DNA of 41,090 nt from Chloroflexota bacterium (GCA_012841405.1 DUUT01000107.1:1-41090); one strand, 5' to 3'; positions 1-10,008 are shown, counted from the first letter of the stretch. Program-made: numbers and translations. Notes: a model not told the origin generated them from the sequence alone.

Positions 1-1235
1 CATGCCGCACCTCGCGCGCCGCAGCAGTGCTTGTACTTGCGCCCCGAACCGCAGGGGCAGGGGGCGTTGCGCCCCACGGGGCGGGGCGCCGGTGCCGCCC
101 CCGACGCGATGCCCCGCTGCCGCCACAGCCGGTCGCGGAGCGTCAGAAAGCGCTCGTGGCTGTGGGCAAAGAAACGCTGGTAGGCGCGACAGAGATAGTG
201 CCGCCGCTGCCCCTCCACGCCGACAAAGCGGGGGCACCCCTGCTGGCAGTAGGGCAGCCAGGCGCAGGCCTGGCACTCGCGGCGGGGATCGGCCTTGGCG
301 GCGGCAAAGCGCTGCACCGTGGGGTGCTCAAAGAGGCGCTCCAGCGGCGTCTCGAGGATGTTGCCGACGCGCAGGTCGTCCTGCACGAAAAAGTCGCAGG
401 GGTAGACGTCGCCGTTGTGCTCCACCACGAGGTAGCTGCCGCAGCGCTCCTGGTAGCAGCACAGGGGCGCCTCCTGCCCCATATAGACCGCGAGGATAGC
501 CTCGAAATCGCGTACCGAGGCCTCGGGCTGACCACCGTTGTACCAGCGGTCGAACACGGCGCAGAGGAAATCGCCGAACGCCTCCGGCTCCACCGAGAAA
601 TCGGTGAGCCGGCCGGTGGCCGGGTCCACCTCGACGCAGGGGATGAACTGGAGAAAGGCGAACCCCTCGTTCAGCAAATAGTCATAGATCTCCACGGGAT
701 GCTGCGCGGTGACGCGATTCACCACCGCGAGGACGTTGAACTCGACGCGGTACTGCCGCAGGAGACGCAGCCGGGCCAGAACCTCGGCCTGCGTCCCTTT
801 GCCGTTCACCGTGCGGCGGTAGGCGTCGTGGTGGGTCGCCGGCCCGTCGAGGCTGACGCCCAGCAAAAAGTTGTACTGCCGGAAAAAGCGCGCCCACTCG
901 GCGTCGATGAGCAGGCCGTTCGTCTGCACGCCGTTGCTCACCGACTGGCCGGAGTGGCCATACTTTTGCTGCAGGCGCACCACCTCGCCGAAAAAGTCGA
1001 GCCCCATGAGCGTCGGCTCACCCCCCTGCCAGCCAAAGGTGGCCTGGCGCCGGTCCAGCGCCATCCCCTGGGCGATGAGGGCATCGAGCACCGCGGCGTT
1101 CATGCGATGGCGCCGGCTCTCGCCGCCGTAGGGGTCCGTCGGGCGGTCGTGGTAAAAGCAGTAGGTGCAGTGCAGGTTACAGTCGCCCGACGCGGGCTTG
1201 ATGAGCAGACTACGGGCTTGGGCGTTCTCTGGCAC
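1..1235 (-). CDS. Radical SAM/SPASM anaerobic sulfatase-maturase-like protein with SEC-C tail (3' end cut by window)
   Basis: The protein starts at a GTG (1233-1235) with AGGAG 10 bases upstream. No stop occurs before the window edge, so the C-terminus is incomplete. Near residues 19-26 is the radical SAM cluster motif CNLHCTYC, followed by GGEPTLMG, a SAM-binding glycine motif. The second half carries the SPASM-type cysteines (CGSY, CDFF, CQACAWLPYCQQGCPR) that bind auxiliary iron-sulfur clusters. This architecture is that of anSME enzymes, which oxidise a Cys or Ser of sulfatases to formylglycine. Related SPASM enzymes modify other peptides, and no sulfatase gene is visible here to fix the substrate. 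At the extreme C-terminus is NAPCPCGSGRKYKHCCG, a SEC-C zinc-binding motif joined by an Ala/Pro linker. The family is clear; the exact substrate is not. Confidence 0.88.
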   Translation of the reverse strand, partial: MPENAQARSLLIKPASGDCNLHCTYCFYHDRPTDPYGGESRRHRMNAAVLDALIAQGMALDRRQATFGWQGGEPTLMGLDFFGEVVRLQQKYGHSGQSVSNGVQTNGLLIDAEWARFFRQYNFLLGVSLDGPATHHDAYRRTVNGKGTQAEVLARLRLLRQYRVEFNVLAVVNRVTAQHPVEIYDYLLNEGFAFLQFIPCVEVDPATGRLTDFSVEPEAFGDFLCAVFDRWYNGGQPEASVRDFEAILAVYMGQEAPLCCYQERCGSYLVVEHNGDVYPCDFFVQDDLRVGNILETPLERLFEHPTVQRFAAAKADPRRECQACAWLPYCQQGCPRFVGVEGQRRHYLCRAYQRFFAHSHERFLTLRDRLWRQRGIASGAAPAPRPVGRNAPCPCGSGRKYKHCCGARGAA

Positions 1236-1344
1236 GCGGGCGTGACTCCTTTCGCGTTCGTCAAAGTCAGCGACATCGATGGTGGGCGGCGTGACGCGGT
1301 GCCACCGTGAGGCCTGCGGATGACACCCCTCCCCCCGCCGCGTC

Positions 1345-1373
1345 TTGGCCGAACCGCCCAACGATGTTACAAT
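1345..1373 (+). promoter_or_regulatory. Sigma70-type promoter of pcrA
   Basis: TTGGCC (1345-1350) and TACAAT (1368-1373) are separated by 17 bp, about 34 bp before the helicase start codon. The same box pattern recurs ahead of many genes in the window. Confidence 0.7.
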
Positions 1374-1406
1374 CATAGTCTGTGCAAGGAATGGAGCCAA
1401 GTTGCC

Positions 1407-3719
1407 ATGCGCATTCTCGACGGACTCAACCCAGCCCAAGCACAGGCGGTCCAGGCGGTCGATGGCCCCGTGCTGGTGCTCGCCGGCCCCGGATCGGGCA
1501 AGACGCGCGTGCTGACGCACCGCATCGCCTACCTCATCCGGGCCCTCGGCGTGCGCCCCTACGAGATCCTGGCGGTGACCTTTACGAACAAGGCCGCCCG
1601 GGAGATGATGGCGCGCCTCGACAGCCTCATCGGTGCCGACACGTCCCAGCTGACTATCGGCACCTTTCACGCCATCTGTGCCCGCATCCTGCGCCGCGAG
1701 GGGGTTCACCTCGGCATCGGCAGCAGTTTCGTCATCTATGACGAGGACGACCAGCGTCGCCTCGTGACGCGGGTGCTCAAGGAGCTGAACCTCGACACCA
1801 AGGTGTACGCGCCGAGCTCTGTCCTGGGGGCCATCTCGCGCGCCAAGAACGAGCTGCAGACCGCGGCGACCTATCATCCGCCCTCCCTCTGGCATGAGGG
1901 TGTGCGGCGCGTGTTCGAGCGCTATGACGCGTACAAGGCCGAGAGCAACGCCCTCGATTTCGACGACCTCCTCCTCAAGACGGAGGAGCTGTTGCGCACG
2001 GTGGACGCGGTGCGCGAGCGCTACCAGCGCCGCTACGCCCACATCCTGGTGGACGAGTTTCAGGACACGAACCGTGCCCAGTACGAGATGATCCGCCACC
2101 TGGCGGGCGAGCGGCGCAACGTGTTCGTGGTGGGCGACGAGGACCAGAGCATCTACTCGTGGCGCGGCGCCGATTGGCGCAACGTGACGCGCTTTCGCAA
2201 GGACTTTTCCGACGCGCAGACCCACCTGCTGGAGCAGAACTATCGCTCCACGCGCACCATCCTCGACGCCGCCCAGGCCGTCATCGCGCGCAATGCCCAG
2301 CGCACGGACAAGGCCCTCTGGACGGAGAACGACCACGGCGAGCCCATCCGCCTGTTCGAGGCCTTTGAGGAGAGCGAAGAGGCCGCCTACGTGGTGGACG
2401 AGATCCAGCGCCTCATCGCCCAGGGCAAGGTGCGTGCCCGCGACTGCGCCGTCATGTTTCGCACCAACGCCCAGTCGCGCGCCCTGGAAGAGGTGCTCAT
2501 GCGCCGCGCCGTCCCCTACCGGCTGGTGGGCGGCACGCGCTTTTACCAGCGCCAGGAGATCAAGGATGTGCTCGCCTACCTGCGGGTGGTGCACAACCCG
2601 GACGACACCGTGGGCCTCCTGCGCGTCATCAACGTGCCCAGCCGCGGGATCGGTGCGCGCACCGTGGAGCAGCTCGGTGCGTGGGCCGATGCCCAGGGGA
2701 TCTCGCTGGGCGCCGCCGTGCGCCGCATCGCCCAGGGTGCCGAACCCCCCTTTGGTGGGCGCGCCCTCAACGTCCTCTGCCGCTTTGGCGAGATGCTCGA
2801 CGAGCTGGTGAAGGCCAAGGAGGACCACGACCTGTCGAGCCTACTGCAACTCGTGCTCGACCGCTCGGGGTACGTCGACTACTTGCACGACGGCACCGAG
2901 GAGGGGCAGGATCGCATCAACAACGTCCAGGAGCTCTTTACCGTGACGGCGAACTATGCCGCCATGCCGCCCCAGACGGCGCTGGCCACCTTCCTCGAAG
3001 AGGTGGCCCTCGTGTCCGACGTGGACAGCCTGGACGATCGCAACGACGCCGTGACGCTGCTCACCCTGCACACCGCCAAGGGGCTGGAGTACGATGCCGT
3101 GTTCATCGTGGGCATGGAGGAGGGGATCTGCCCGCACAGCCGCTCCATGGGGGATCCCAATGCCATGGAGGAGGAGCGGCGCCTCTGCTACGTGGGCATG
3201 ACGCGCGCGCGGCGCTACCTCTACCTCCTGCGCACGTTTCGGCGCACGCTGTACGGCAGCTCCGAGCTCCGCGAGCCCTCGCGCTTTCTGGCCGACATCC
3301 CCTCCGAGCTGATCGCCGGGAACGGCGTACGCCGCAGCCTGGTGGCGCGACCAAGCGCCGTCAGCGCCGCGCCGCACAACCGCGAGGAGCGACGGTCGTT
3401 GTTCGCACGGCGCCGCGCGCGTGCCGAGAGGACGCGCGCCCAGCGGCGTGCCATCGAGTCGCGCGGGCTCACACCCGGGAACGGCTTGCGGCACGACCTG
3501 CCCCCGCCCATCGCGCCGAGCTTTGGCTCGCACACCAGCAGCCGTCCCGCGCGTGAGGCGACCTTTGCGCCGGGCGAGCGCGTGCAGCACCCCATCTTTG
3601 GCGCCGGCACCGTGGTGGCGAGTGCCATCGCCGGAGACGATGAGGAAGTCACCGTGGCCTTTGAGGGGCGCGGGGTCAAGCGCCTCATGGCCAGCATCGC
3701 CAGGCTCGAAAAGCTCTGA
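1407..3719 (+). CDS. pcrA: ATP-dependent DNA helicase, UvrD/PcrA family
   Basis: Superfamily 1A 3'-5' DNA helicase of 770 residues used in nucleotide excision repair, rolling-circle replication and removal of RecA filaments. The helicase motifs are in order: Walker A AGPGSGKT, motif Ia TFTNKAAREM, motif II DEFQDTN, motif III GDEDQSIYSWRGAD, motif IV NYRST, motif V TLHTAKGLEYD and motif VI YVGMTRARR. The last 50 residues (FAPGERVQHPIFGAGTV...) form the tudor-like PcrA C-terminal domain that contacts RNA polymerase in known homologues. The reading frame stays open upstream to 1320, but the promoter at 1345-1373 and GGAG 10 bases before 1407 favour the MRILDGLN start. It stands alone on its strand, converging with the mevalonate block. 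Length and motifs are typical and nothing is missing. Confidence 0.96.
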   Translation: MRILDGLNPAQAQAVQAVDGPVLVLAGPGSGKTRVLTHRIAYLIRALGVRPYEILAVTFTNKAAREMMARLDSLIGADTSQLTIGTFHAICARILRREGVHLGIGSSFVIYDEDDQRRLVTRVLKELNLDTKVYAPSSVLGAISRAKNELQTAATYHPPSLWHEGVRRVFERYDAYKAESNALDFDDLLLKTEELLRTVDAVRERYQRRYAHILVDEFQDTNRAQYEMIRHLAGERRNVFVVGDEDQSIYSWRGADWRNVTRFRKDFSDAQTHLLEQNYRSTRTILDAAQAVIARNAQRTDKALWTENDHGEPIRLFEAFEESEEAAYVVDEIQRLIAQGKVRARDCAVMFRTNAQSRALEEVLMRRAVPYRLVGGTRFYQRQEIKDVLAYLRVVHNPDDTVGLLRVINVPSRGIGARTVEQLGAWADAQGISLGAAVRRIAQGAEPPFGGRALNVLCRFGEMLDELVKAKEDHDLSSLLQLVLDRSGYVDYLHDGTEEGQDRINNVQELFTVTANYAAMPPQTALATFLEEVALVSDVDSLDDRNDAVTLLTLHTAKGLEYDAVFIVGMEEGICPHSRSMGDPNAMEEERRLCYVGMTRARRYLYLLRTFRRTLYGSSELREPSRFLADIPSELIAGNGVRRSLVARPSAVSAAPHNREERRSLFARRRARAERTRAQRRAIESRGLTPGNGLRHDLPPPIAPSFGSHTSSRPAREATFAPGERVQHPIFGAGTVVASAIAGDDEEVTVAFEGRGVKRLMASIARLEKL

Positions 3720-3808
3720 CGGGTAGCGGGGCGCGACCCTGCGCTCCGCCAGCCCGACTCGGCGACAGCGGCCATGATCGCGGGCCCAACCGGCCCCCCG
3801 TGGGGAGA

Positions 3809-4222
3809 CTAGACCTGGGCCGCCGTCGTCTGCAGCACGGGGCGGAACTTGTAGCCGTACTGGATGAGGCCGTCCTCCCCGTCCGCGCGCATGCGCCGCG
3901 TGACCATCTCCACCGGCATACCGATGGCCACCTCATCGGGGTGCACATCGGTGAGCTGGGCCGTCACCAGCGGCCCTTCGTCGAGCTTGACGAGGGCCAC
4001 CACGTAGGGCGCGTACTCCGTCCACCCGGCGGGCGCCGCGTACATGGTCGCGTACGAGTACACCGTCCCTTTGCCGCTGAAGCGGAAGGGCTCCTTGGCC
4101 GGCCCGCCACAGTGGGGACAGATGTCCCGCGGCGGGAACAGCTTGGCCGCGCAGTGGGGGCACACCTCCCCCGTCAGGCTCAGCCGCTGGGGACTGGTCC
4201 GCCAGTACGACGCGTTTCTCAT
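3809..4222 (-). CDS. DUF35 OB-fold/zinc-ribbon acyl-CoA-binding protein of the thiolase/HMG-CoA synthase complex
   Basis: A small protein (137 residues) with a rubredoxin-like zinc ribbon, CPHCAAKLFPPRDICPHCGG, followed by an OB-fold domain ending in a basic/aromatic tail. In archaea a DUF35 protein bridges acetoacetyl-CoA thiolase and HMG-CoA synthase in a channelling complex that shares a CoA-binding site (published for a methanogen thiolase/HMGS complex). Here it is the last gene of the order HMG-CoA synthase, thiolase, DUF35, the same as in archaeal operons, so the same bridging role is inferred. The start was set at 4222 because GAGAGG lies 8 bases upstream. An ATG two codons earlier (4228) is possible, and the open frame to 4339 has no ribosome site. 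Confidence 0.88.
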   Translation of the reverse strand: MRNASYWRTSPQRLSLTGEVCPHCAAKLFPPRDICPHCGGPAKEPFRFSGKGTVYSYATMYAAPAGWTEYAPYVVALVKLDEGPLVTAQLTDVHPDEVAIGMPVEMVTRRMRADGEDGLIQYGYKFRPVLQTTAAQV

Positions 4223-4342
4223 CCTCATTTCCTCTCTCGACGTATCGCAGGGGGCGCAGATCCCCGCTGCACACCGCGCACCCCTCCGCGATCGCGGCGC
4301 GTCCGCGTTCCACCCGTGCGGATCCGCGCCCGCTGCCATCAG

Positions 4343-5503
4343 CTAGTCATCGATCCGTTCCAGGATGTGGGTGACGACGTTAGCGCCGCTCCCGCCGATG
4401 CTCTGCGTCATGCCGACGCGACAGCCTGGGATCTGGGCGTCGCCCGCCTCCCCACGCAGCTGTAGCACGGCCTCCACCACCTGGTACAAGCCGGTGGCCC
4501 CCACCGGATGGCCGCGCGCCTTGAGCCCCCCCAGGGTACTGATGGGGATGCGGCCCGTCGGCGCGATGGCGTCCTCCATCGCCAAGCGCACGCCCTGGCC
4601 CTTGGCGGCAAACCCGCACGCCTCCAGCGAGAGGGCCGCCATGATGGTAAAGGCATCGTGCAGCTCGAAAAAGTCGATCGCCTCCGGCCCGCGGCCCGCC
4701 TGGGCATAGGCGCGCTGCGCCGATGCGTGCGCCGCCGCCAGCACCAGCGGATCCGGCCGGTCGTGGAGCGCGACGGAATCGGTGGCCACGGCGGAACCGG
4801 CGATCCGTACGGCACGCAGGCCGTGGCGACGCGCCAGCTCGGTGGGCGCCAGCACGACGGCCGCCGCCCCGTCGGCGATGGCCGGTGAATCGAGCAGGCT
4901 CACCGGTTCGGCGACCATCTTGGCGCGGCTGTACGACTCGGCAGTGATGGCACGGCGGAACATGGCGTTCGGGTTGTGCACCGCATTGCGGTGGGCATTC
5001 ACCGAGAACCCCGCAAAGGCCTCGCGCGTGTAGCCGTACTCGTACATGTAGCGCCGCATCAGCAGGGCATTCAAGGCCACGAAGGACAGGCCGTGCTCCC
5101 CCTCATAGACGGCGTCCGCGGCGCCCATGAGGGCCACCGTGTTCTCCTCGCCCGAGGCATCGGTCATCTTTTCCACGCCGCAGGCCACCACCACATCGTG
5201 GAGGCCCCCCGCCACGGCGCTGTACCCCACGCGCAGCGCCGCCGCCCCCGAGGCACAGGCCGCCTCGATCTTGGCCGCCTCGATGCCGCGCAGCCCCGCG
5301 TGGTCGGCGATAAGCGCTCCCACGTTCTCCTGGGCAGAGATCTGGCCGGAGAGCATGTTGCCCACGTACAGCGCCCCAGGGCGCTCCACGCCGGCATCCT
5401 GCAGGGCCAGTACCACCGCCTCGGCCCCCAGCACCTGCAGGGAAACGGCCCAGTGCTCCCGCACCGGGATCTGTCCAATACCAATGATGCTTACATCACG
5501 CAC
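4343..5503 (-). CDS. Acetyl-CoA acetyltransferase, archaeal/SCP2-type thiolase
   Basis: Condenses two acetyl-CoA to acetoacetyl-CoA, the first step of the mevalonate route. The 386-residue protein has the nucleophilic cysteine in EAACASGAAALR (about Cys83), the ELHDAF motif, the histidine in GGLKARGHPVGATG and a C-terminal SIGGSGANVV loop. This pattern fits the SCP2-like thiolases of archaeal mevalonate operons rather than the usual bacterial AtoB type, where a second cysteine sits near the C-terminus. The GTG at 5503 was chosen since homology begins at VSIIGIGQ and a GGGAAGG stretch lies about 10 bases upstream. The frame extends to 5650 without a credible start. It lies 168 bp after the synthase gene and 120 bp before DUF35, on one strand. 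Confidence 0.9.
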   Translation of the reverse strand: MRDVSIIGIGQIPVREHWAVSLQVLGAEAVVLALQDAGVERPGALYVGNMLSGQISAQENVGALIADHAGLRGIEAAKIEAACASGAAALRVGYSAVAGGLHDVVVACGVEKMTDASGEENTVALMGAADAVYEGEHGLSFVALNALLMRRYMYEYGYTREAFAGFSVNAHRNAVHNPNAMFRRAITAESYSRAKMVAEPVSLLDSPAIADGAAAVVLAPTELARRHGLRAVRIAGSAVATDSVALHDRPDPLVLAAAHASAQRAYAQAGRGPEAIDFFELHDAFTIMAALSLEACGFAAKGQGVRLAMEDAIAPTGRIPISTLGGLKARGHPVGATGLYQVVEAVLQLRGEAGDAQIPGCRVGMTQSIGGSGANVVTHILERIDD

Positions 5504-5671
5504 GGTTGCGCGCTGCCTTCCCTGTCCTTGCCTGCGACACGTAGAGATGACACTGCCGGGAGCCCCCCGATGGCGCCGCCCCCACGCCACGGCCGGGAGC
5601 ACGAGCCCCACCCTGTGAACGCCCGGCTGCCCACGCGGGCAGCGATCCACCGTCGCGCCACGATCCTCCCC

Positions 5672-6736
<1,065 letters not shown>

Positions 6737-6904
6737 CCACTCCTCACACAAAGCGCTCCCAGGGCGCACGGATGCGCCCAGTCTTGCCGCGGGTGGCTGC
6801 GGATCCCCTACCCCCCGGCGGCCACTACCGCGGCCCTGCGGTTCCCGTCGTTCCCTTATGGTACGTCTGGAAGCACAAATCTGCGAAAATCTGCGGTGCC
6901 CGCG

Positions 6905-8191
6905 CTAGGAGGCACCGTACTCTGCCAGGATGGCCGCGGCGCGGTCGAGGCGGATGACGCCCTCGGCCACGAGGCGCGCGGCGACGCGCTCGACGAGGTC
7001 GCCCGTCGCCCCGGCGGCCATGGCCACCTGCCGGGCATGGAGCGCCATGTGGCCGCGCTGGATCCCCTCCATGGCCAGGGCCCGCAGGGCGGCAAGGTTC
7101 TGCGCCAGCCCGACGGCGGCCAGGATCTCGGCCAGCGCGCGCGCGCTGCCCACCCCGAGGATGCGCAGCGCCACCCGCGCCTGCGGATGGGCCTTGGTGG
7201 CGCCTCCGACGGTGCCTACCGCCAGGGGTAGCTCGATGCTGCCGATGAGGTTCCCGGCGGCGTCGCGCTCCCAGGTGGTCAGGGGGGCGTAGCGGCCACT
7301 CTGCGCGGCATAGCTGTGGGCGCCCGCCTCGAGGGCACGCCAGTCGTTACCGGTGGCGATGGCCACGGCATCGATGCCGTTCATGATCCCCTTGTTGTGG
7401 GTAGCGGCGCGATAGGGGTCGACGGCGGCAAAGGCGTACGCCTCGATGATACGCTGCACGCCCTCGTCGCCCGTGAGCCCCTCGAGGGCCAGCTCCTCCT
7501 TGGGCACCACGCCCCACGCGCGGGCCAAGCGACGGTCGGCGAGGTTCGACAGGATGCGCAGGCCCACGCGCCCGCCACTGATGCGCTCCACCTCGGGCGC
7601 CAGGGCTTCCACCGCGGTGTTCACCGCGTTGGCACCCATGGCATCGCGGGTGTCGTACAGCAGATGGAGCACGAGCATCGGGCCGGCGGAGCTCTGAGGG
7701 ATCACGCGCACCTCGATGTCGCGCGCCCCCCCGCCCAACCCGACGATCACCGGGTCGATGGCGTTGGCCCGCGCGAGCAGCTCGGCGCGCGCGGCCAGCA
7801 GGCGCGTGCGGGCCGCCGCCGGATCGCTCACCTCCAGGATCTGCATCTGCCCGATCATCACCGGCGCGTCGGCCTGCGCATGGAACCCGCCGCCTGCGCG
7901 CACGAGGCGCGCGGCATAGCTCAGCCCTGCCACCACCGAGGGTTCTTCCACCGCCATGGGCACGAGGACGTCACGGCCATTGACGGTGAGGTTCGTCGCG
8001 ATCCCCAAGGGCAGCCCGTAGACGCCGATGACGTTCTCGGTCATCGTGTCGGCCTGGGCGATCTGCAGCCCGCCGTCCGGCGTCAGGGTGGCCAGGTCTT
8101 CGGGACTCAGGCCCAGCACCTCGCCGATGCGGGCGGCCCGTTCGTCGGGGGTCAGCTTGTAGAAGCCGGGTAGGCGTGAGGTGGGCGACAC
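6905..8191 (-). CDS. mvaA: Hydroxymethylglutaryl-CoA reductase, class II
   Basis: Reduces HMG-CoA to mevalonate; class II enzymes work as soluble dimers and many use NADH. The 428-residue protein has the class II catalytic set: Glu in MAVEEPSVVA (residue 83), Lys in ATHNKGIMNG, Asp in ATGNDW and His in GHMALHARQ near the C-terminus. There are no membrane segments, unlike the class I enzymes of eukaryotes and most archaea. Start GTG 8191 has GGGAGGA 5 bases upstream. It is the first gene of the block and is preceded by an extended -10 element. The combination of an archaeal-style synthase, thiolase and DUF35 set with a class II reductase points to isoprenoid synthesis from acetyl-CoA, but the mevalonate kinases that would complete the route lie outside the window. 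Confidence 0.94.
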   Translation of the reverse strand: MSPTSRLPGFYKLTPDERAARIGEVLGLSPEDLATLTPDGGLQIAQADTMTENVIGVYGLPLGIATNLTVNGRDVLVPMAVEEPSVVAGLSYAARLVRAGGGFHAQADAPVMIGQMQILEVSDPAAARTRLLAARAELLARANAIDPVIVGLGGGARDIEVRVIPQSSAGPMLVLHLLYDTRDAMGANAVNTAVEALAPEVERISGGRVGLRILSNLADRRLARAWGVVPKEELALEGLTGDEGVQRIIEAYAFAAVDPYRAATHNKGIMNGIDAVAIATGNDWRALEAGAHSYAAQSGRYAPLTTWERDAAGNLIGSIELPLAVGTVGGATKAHPQARVALRILGVGSARALAEILAAVGLAQNLAALRALAMEGIQRGHMALHARQVAMAAGATGDLVERVAARLVAEGVIRLDRAAAILAEYGAS

Positions 8192-8330
8192 GCATTCCTC
8201 CCATCGATTGGATCGCGGCATCTGGTGGCCGCGTGCTCATGAGGTGCGCCAGTGCACAGCGAGGCGCAATCCGGTGGCCGCGGGGGAAGCGCTGGGTAAC
8301 GGTCTCCTGCGGCTCACCCTGCTTGCGGAG

Positions 8331-8339
8331 AGTATAGCA
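8331..8339 (-). promoter_or_regulatory. Extended -10 promoter element of the mvaA block
   Basis: Read on the minus strand this is TGCTATACT, a TGn-extended -10 box. TTGACA lies only 12 bp further upstream, too close to act as a normal -35, so recognition probably depends on the extended -10. The transcript leader would be about 130 nt. Confidence 0.45.
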
Positions 8340-8591
8340 CGGGGGCGCTGTCAAAAACTGTCAGCGGGTGCCGTAATACTGCCACGTCGCCATGGGAACC
8401 TCCCTCGGCATCCACCGGGCAGGCATCACGGGGCGTGGAGGCGGCGTGGTGCCGCCGGCAGGCTCACGCTGCGCTCCCCCTACCCACGCGGAGACACTTG
8501 TGGTACGATCCTGCGAATGGGACCGAACGACCCCACAACGACGGGAGGCACGCCGCCGCGCGCGGAGGCGCCGCGACGTCCACCAGACACA

Positions 8592-8619
8592 AAGCCGGGG
8601 GCCATATGGCCCCCGGCTT
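8592..8619 (-). terminator. Perfect 28-bp palindrome after the DUF4013 gene
   Basis: AAGCCGGGGGCCAT is followed directly by its exact reverse complement. On the minus strand a short TTTGTG follows, so it can act as a weak intrinsic terminator for the gene ending at 8651. The central CATATG leaves almost no loop. Confidence 0.55.
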
Positions 8620-8650
8620 GACACACACACACCGATGCGCAGCGGCAGGG

Positions 8651-9370
8651 CTAGACCTCTTCGCCCTCGTCCGAAATGGTCGGCGACGGCGGTGTATAGT
8701 CGCCATAGCTCGTCGCAGCGGCAGCAGCCGGCGGCGGGTTCGTCGCCGCCCACAGCTGGCCGAGGATGTGGCCCATCGTGAGCGTCGCCCAGAACATGGT
8801 AAAGAGGACGCCGATGCCACAGGCGATGACGCCAAAGCCACTGAGGATGCGCGCCACAATGATCACCAGCACGGCGATGATGTAATCCTTGGCGTGATCG
8901 CGAATCCACTGGAAAATCTCGGCGAACTTGAAAAAGCTGCTGAACTCGCCCTCCTGGGCATACTTGAGGATGGCCGCGGGAATCACCACAGCGATCAGCA
9001 GGCCCCACAGCCCCGACAGGCAGCTCAGCGCCGTGGAGCACAGAGCCATCACGCTCTGGACGCCGTCCGAGTTCGCCGAGCTGGCGATGATGCCAAAGAT
9101 GGCCGAGATGCCGTTGACCAGCAGGATCGGCAGCGCGTAGGCGAGCCCGGCAAGCGCGACCAGCAGACCCTTCATAAAGTCGTCGCCCCACTGGTCCCAC
9201 TCGGGCAGCGGCCTGGTGTCCCCCTCGGCCACGTTGCGCATGACGCGGATCATGTAGCCGATGGCGATGAAATTGACGACGGGGATGATCAGCAGCACGG
9301 CGCCGATGATCAGCTTTTTCACCCACTCCTGGTCGTCGAAGGGAAAGGTGAATGCTTTGCCGATGTCCAT
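8651..9370 (-). CDS. DUF4013 family membrane protein
   Basis: Unknown function. The 239-residue protein opens MDIGKAFTFPFDDQEWVKKL, typical of DUF4013, and has five or six hydrophobic segments (for example IIGAVLLIIPVVNFIAIGYM and YIIAVLVIIVARILSGFGVI), then a Pro/Ala-rich acidic tail ending DEGEEV that should face the cytoplasm. AAGGAGG 7 bases before the ATG at 9370 fixes the start; the frame is open to 9508. It is monocistronic, with a long empty stretch upstream and a palindrome downstream. Nothing in its neighbourhood suggests a role. Confidence 0.85.
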   Translation of the reverse strand: MDIGKAFTFPFDDQEWVKKLIIGAVLLIIPVVNFIAIGYMIRVMRNVAEGDTRPLPEWDQWGDDFMKGLLVALAGLAYALPILLVNGISAIFGIIASSANSDGVQSVMALCSTALSCLSGLWGLLIAVVIPAAILKYAQEGEFSSFFKFAEIFQWIRDHAKDYIIAVLVIIVARILSGFGVIACGIGVLFTMFWATLTMGHILGQLWAATNPPPAAAAATSYGDYTPPSPTISDEGEEV

Positions 9371-10008
9371 GAGATGCCTCCTTGCTCGCAAGTCGCTGAT
9401 GTGGTCAAGATGCCCTACGCACGCACTACGCCATACACGCCCGAGATAAACAGAACGCAGCAGCGCTGGGCCTCGGAACCGTCTATTGATCGGTGTGTCT
9501 ACCCCCATGCCGCGGGGGGCACCCCGAGTCAGAGCCAGCGTCCGGCGATACGGACTGGAACGTACTGGAACCGTGATCGCGACAGACCCGAACGTGCTGC
9601 GCTATGGCGCTCAAAAAACCGTGGTATCCGACAAGGGTTCGCTACTTCGAACGGCGAGAATGCGCTTGCTCCGGTAGATTCTCGTCATCGGGACGCCCCG
9701 TCCGCTGGCTGCACGGCTCCGTCCAGGGCGAGCAGTGCGGTGCTCACACTGCGAATCCCCTCGACCCTCCTTTCGCTAGACGGCGCTGCCATGGTACCAC
9801 CAGCTACCGTCGCGTGTCCAGGTGGCGCTCGCTCCCCCGACACCACCCACGGCACCGTACGCAGGCGCGCATGCATTGCTTACCGTCCCGCCGCCAGGCG
9901 CGCTGGGCGATTATAGCGCAGCGCTGCAAGGTATACAATGCCCCCAGCGTGCCAGAGGAGGGAGAGCGCCGCGGCGCATGGGCGCGCCCACGCCTTCGCC
10001 CGCAGCCG
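9371..10008. other. 638-bp stretch without a credible gene
   Basis: It holds a strong minus-strand promoter (9910-9938) with a transcription start predicted near 9903, more than 530 nt before the DUF4013 start codon. Downstream on that strand are a strong ribosome-site-like AAAGGAGGG (about 9766-9774) followed only by very short frames, a hairpin GTTCG/CGAAC, a run of six T near 9614-9619, and a direct repeat ACTGGAAC at 9554-9561 and 9564-9571 (10-bp period). It may be a long leader, a small RNA or a decayed gene. Plus-strand frames here have no supporting features. Confidence 0.5.
9910..9938 (-). promoter_or_regulatory. Strong orphan promoter facing the DUF4013 gene
   Basis: On the minus strand: TTGTAT, 17 bp, TATAAT. 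A plus-strand TATACAAT overlaps the -35 box. No gene begins within 500 bp downstream. Confidence 0.6.

Larger units (their letters stand above)
8192..8650. other. Intergenic stretch between mvaA and the DUF4013 gene
   Basis: No convincing coding frame is seen. The stretch contains the mvaA extended -10 element, the 28-bp palindrome at 8592-8619, and a TTGTGGTACGAT stretch near 8510-8521 on the plus strand that has no gene behind it. Confidence 0.6.

Noticed and set aside
27-1310. Long plus-strand open frame opposite the radical SAM gene
   Set aside because: It is the antisense shadow of a protein with clear CxxxCxxC, SPASM and SEC-C motifs, and has no motif or ribosome site of its own.
9786-9806. 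GGTGGTACCATGG on the minus strand, like a T-box antiterminator core
   Set aside because: One mismatch to the usual core, no upstream specifier stem could be drawn, the T run is about 180 nt away, and the downstream gene is not a tRNA synthetase or amino-acid gene.
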